Assembly (NCBI GenBank): GCA_964387645.1
Contig: CAYLYM010000154.1
Coordinates: forward strand, 1 to 7,026
Direction of reading: 5' to 3'
DNA length: 7,026 nt
Source: CAYLYM01 sp964387645
GTDB lineage: Bacteria; Calditrichota; Calditrichia; RBG-13-44-9
How positions within the stretch are numbered: position 1 is the first letter of the stretch; every line of letters begins with the position of its first letter. The position numbers were made by a program, and so were the translations under genes. Under the pieces are notes generated by a model. The model did not search any database and was not told the DNA's origin. It was given only the letters and a program-made list of their open reading frames with translations. This document shows, piece by piece, positions 6,658 through 7,026 of the stretch.

Positions 6658-6694
6658 CTTATGAAAAATTTACCAAGGGGAATTTTTCATTAAG
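6658..6694. repeat. Long AT-rich inverted repeat in the dehydrogenase leader
   Basis: ATGAAAAATT (6661-6670) and AATTTTTCAT (6681-6690) are perfect 10-base arms around a 10-base centre. CTT (6658-6660) and AAG (6692-6694) add three more pairs if T6691 is bulged. It would form a hairpin near the 5' end of the dehydrogenase transcript or act as an operator. A U-run does not follow it, so it is not a standard terminator. Confidence 0.65.
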
Positions 6695-6698
6695 ATTT

Positions 6699-6704
6699 AT
6701 TATA
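6699..6704 (-). promoter_or_regulatory. Possible -10 box for the dehydrogenase gene
   Basis: A perfect TATAAT on the minus strand, about 140 bases upstream of the ATG. The transcription start would fall near 6692, so the inverted repeat at 6658-6694 would sit at the mRNA 5' end. No good -35 box is found 16-18 bases upstream and the region is very AT-rich, so this is tentative. Confidence 0.3.
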
Positions 6705-6798
6705 GGAATAACAAGAAAAAACTTTTATTAACATAAAGATGCTTTTAAAATTTGTTAAAAAATCTAAAAGGTTATTCACCAAAGAAAGGATAAAAAAT

Positions 6799-6825
6799 AA
6801 CCCCTCATTGCAGAAATGAGGGGTT
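6799..6825 (-). terminator. Rho-independent terminator of the tRNA-Lys gene
   Basis: AACCCCTCATT (6799-6809) and AATGAGGGGTT (6815-6825) form a perfect 11-bp stem with a 5-base loop. On the minus strand ATTTTTTAT follows the stem. It lies 7 bases beyond the 3' end of the tRNA. The plus strand also carries a short T-run, so it could act both ways, but no plus-strand gene precedes it. Confidence 0.9.
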
Positions 6826-6832
6826 TTTCAGG

Positions 6833-6905
6833 TGAGCCCGGAAGGAATCGAACCTTCGACCAACGGCTTAAAAGGCCGCTGCTCTACCGACTGAGCTACG
6901 GGCCC
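6833..6905 (-). tRNA. tRNA-Lys(TTT)
   Basis: The 73-base minus-strand sequence folds fully. The acceptor stem is GGGCCCG with CGGGCTC (one G-T pair). The D-arm is GCTC/GAGC. The anticodon stem GCGGC/GCCGT has loop CTTTTAA, giving anticodon TTT (6872-6870) for lysine. The T-arm GAAGG/CCTTC has loop TTCGAAT, and the discriminator base is A. The 3' CCA is not encoded (CCT follows), so it must be added by the CCA-adding enzyme. It has its own promoter about 17 bases upstream and a terminator just downstream, so it is a single-gene unit. Confidence 0.97.
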
Positions 6906-6921
6906 TTAAAAAAGCACGGCA

Positions 6922-6950
6922 AATATAGAAAAAAATAAATAACCTGTCAA
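6922..6950 (-). promoter_or_regulatory. Promoter of the tRNA-Lys gene
   Basis: On the minus strand a perfect TTGACA (6950-6945) is followed after exactly 17 bases by TATATT (6927-6922). The -10 region reads TATATTTG, which also fits the Bacteroidetes-type TAnnTTTG box. The transcription start is expected near 6915, about 10 bases before the mature tRNA 5' end. This is the best promoter in the window. Confidence 0.88.
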
Positions 6951-7026
6951 GCCTAAAAATACTTTAATTCTGGGTATCCGAAACATTATTGAAGGTTTTT
7001 TTATTTTTTGAAAAATTAGAGTTTTT

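Noticed and set aside
6833..7026. tRNA-Lys as an integration site for a mobile element
   Set aside because: No integrase gene and no repeat of the tRNA 3' end is seen elsewhere in the window.

Overview
The window is an AT-rich bacterial chromosomal segment carrying ordinary housekeeping genes. No phage, transposon, CRISPR array or defence cassette is visible. Strong GGAGG-type ribosome binding sites occur before two genes. The tRNA promoter combines TTGACA with TATATTTG, the latter resembling the Bacteroidetes-type -7 box (TAnnTTTG). Together with low GC this suggests a member of the FCB group, perhaps Calditrichota, Ignavibacteria or a relative. That placement is inference and only weakly supported.

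Left part (1-3827, all on the minus strand; in transcription order): a broken ArsR-family regulator gene (3827-3510), then priA (3362-894), then an unrecognised gene (879-31). The last gene starts 14 bases after priA, and its ribosome binding site overlaps the priA stop codon, so the two look translationally coupled. Its product has a signal peptide, a Pro/Ser-rich exported part, one probable membrane span and a winged-helix-like C-terminus, which suggests a membrane-tethered DNA-binding protein. The ArsR gene reads as a full-length 105-codon frame apart from one in-frame TAG at codon 57. It keeps a good promoter and a palindromic operator candidate.

Middle (3828-4924): an AT-rich spacer, then a plus-strand SlyD-like FKBP peptidyl-prolyl isomerase/chaperone gene (4295-4723). 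A hairpin terminator that could serve both strands (4849-4895) separates it from the convergent gene on its right.

Right part (4925-7026): a minus-strand UDP-glucose/UDP-HexNAc-type nucleotide-sugar dehydrogenase (6559-4925) with an N-terminal extension, an atypical NAD-binding second strand and a C-terminal insertion. It is preceded by a roughly 240-base leader with several inverted repeats. Beyond that lies a minus-strand tRNA-Lys(TTT) gene (6905-6833) with a clear promoter and a perfect 11-bp-stem terminator.

The genes do not form an obvious single pathway: priA serves replication restart, the FKBP serves protein folding, the dehydrogenase serves surface polysaccharide precursor supply, and the tRNA serves translation. 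I do not see convincing evidence of a wholly new system. The most interesting items are the putative membrane-tethered winged-helix protein coupled to priA and the amber-interrupted ArsR gene with intact control signals.
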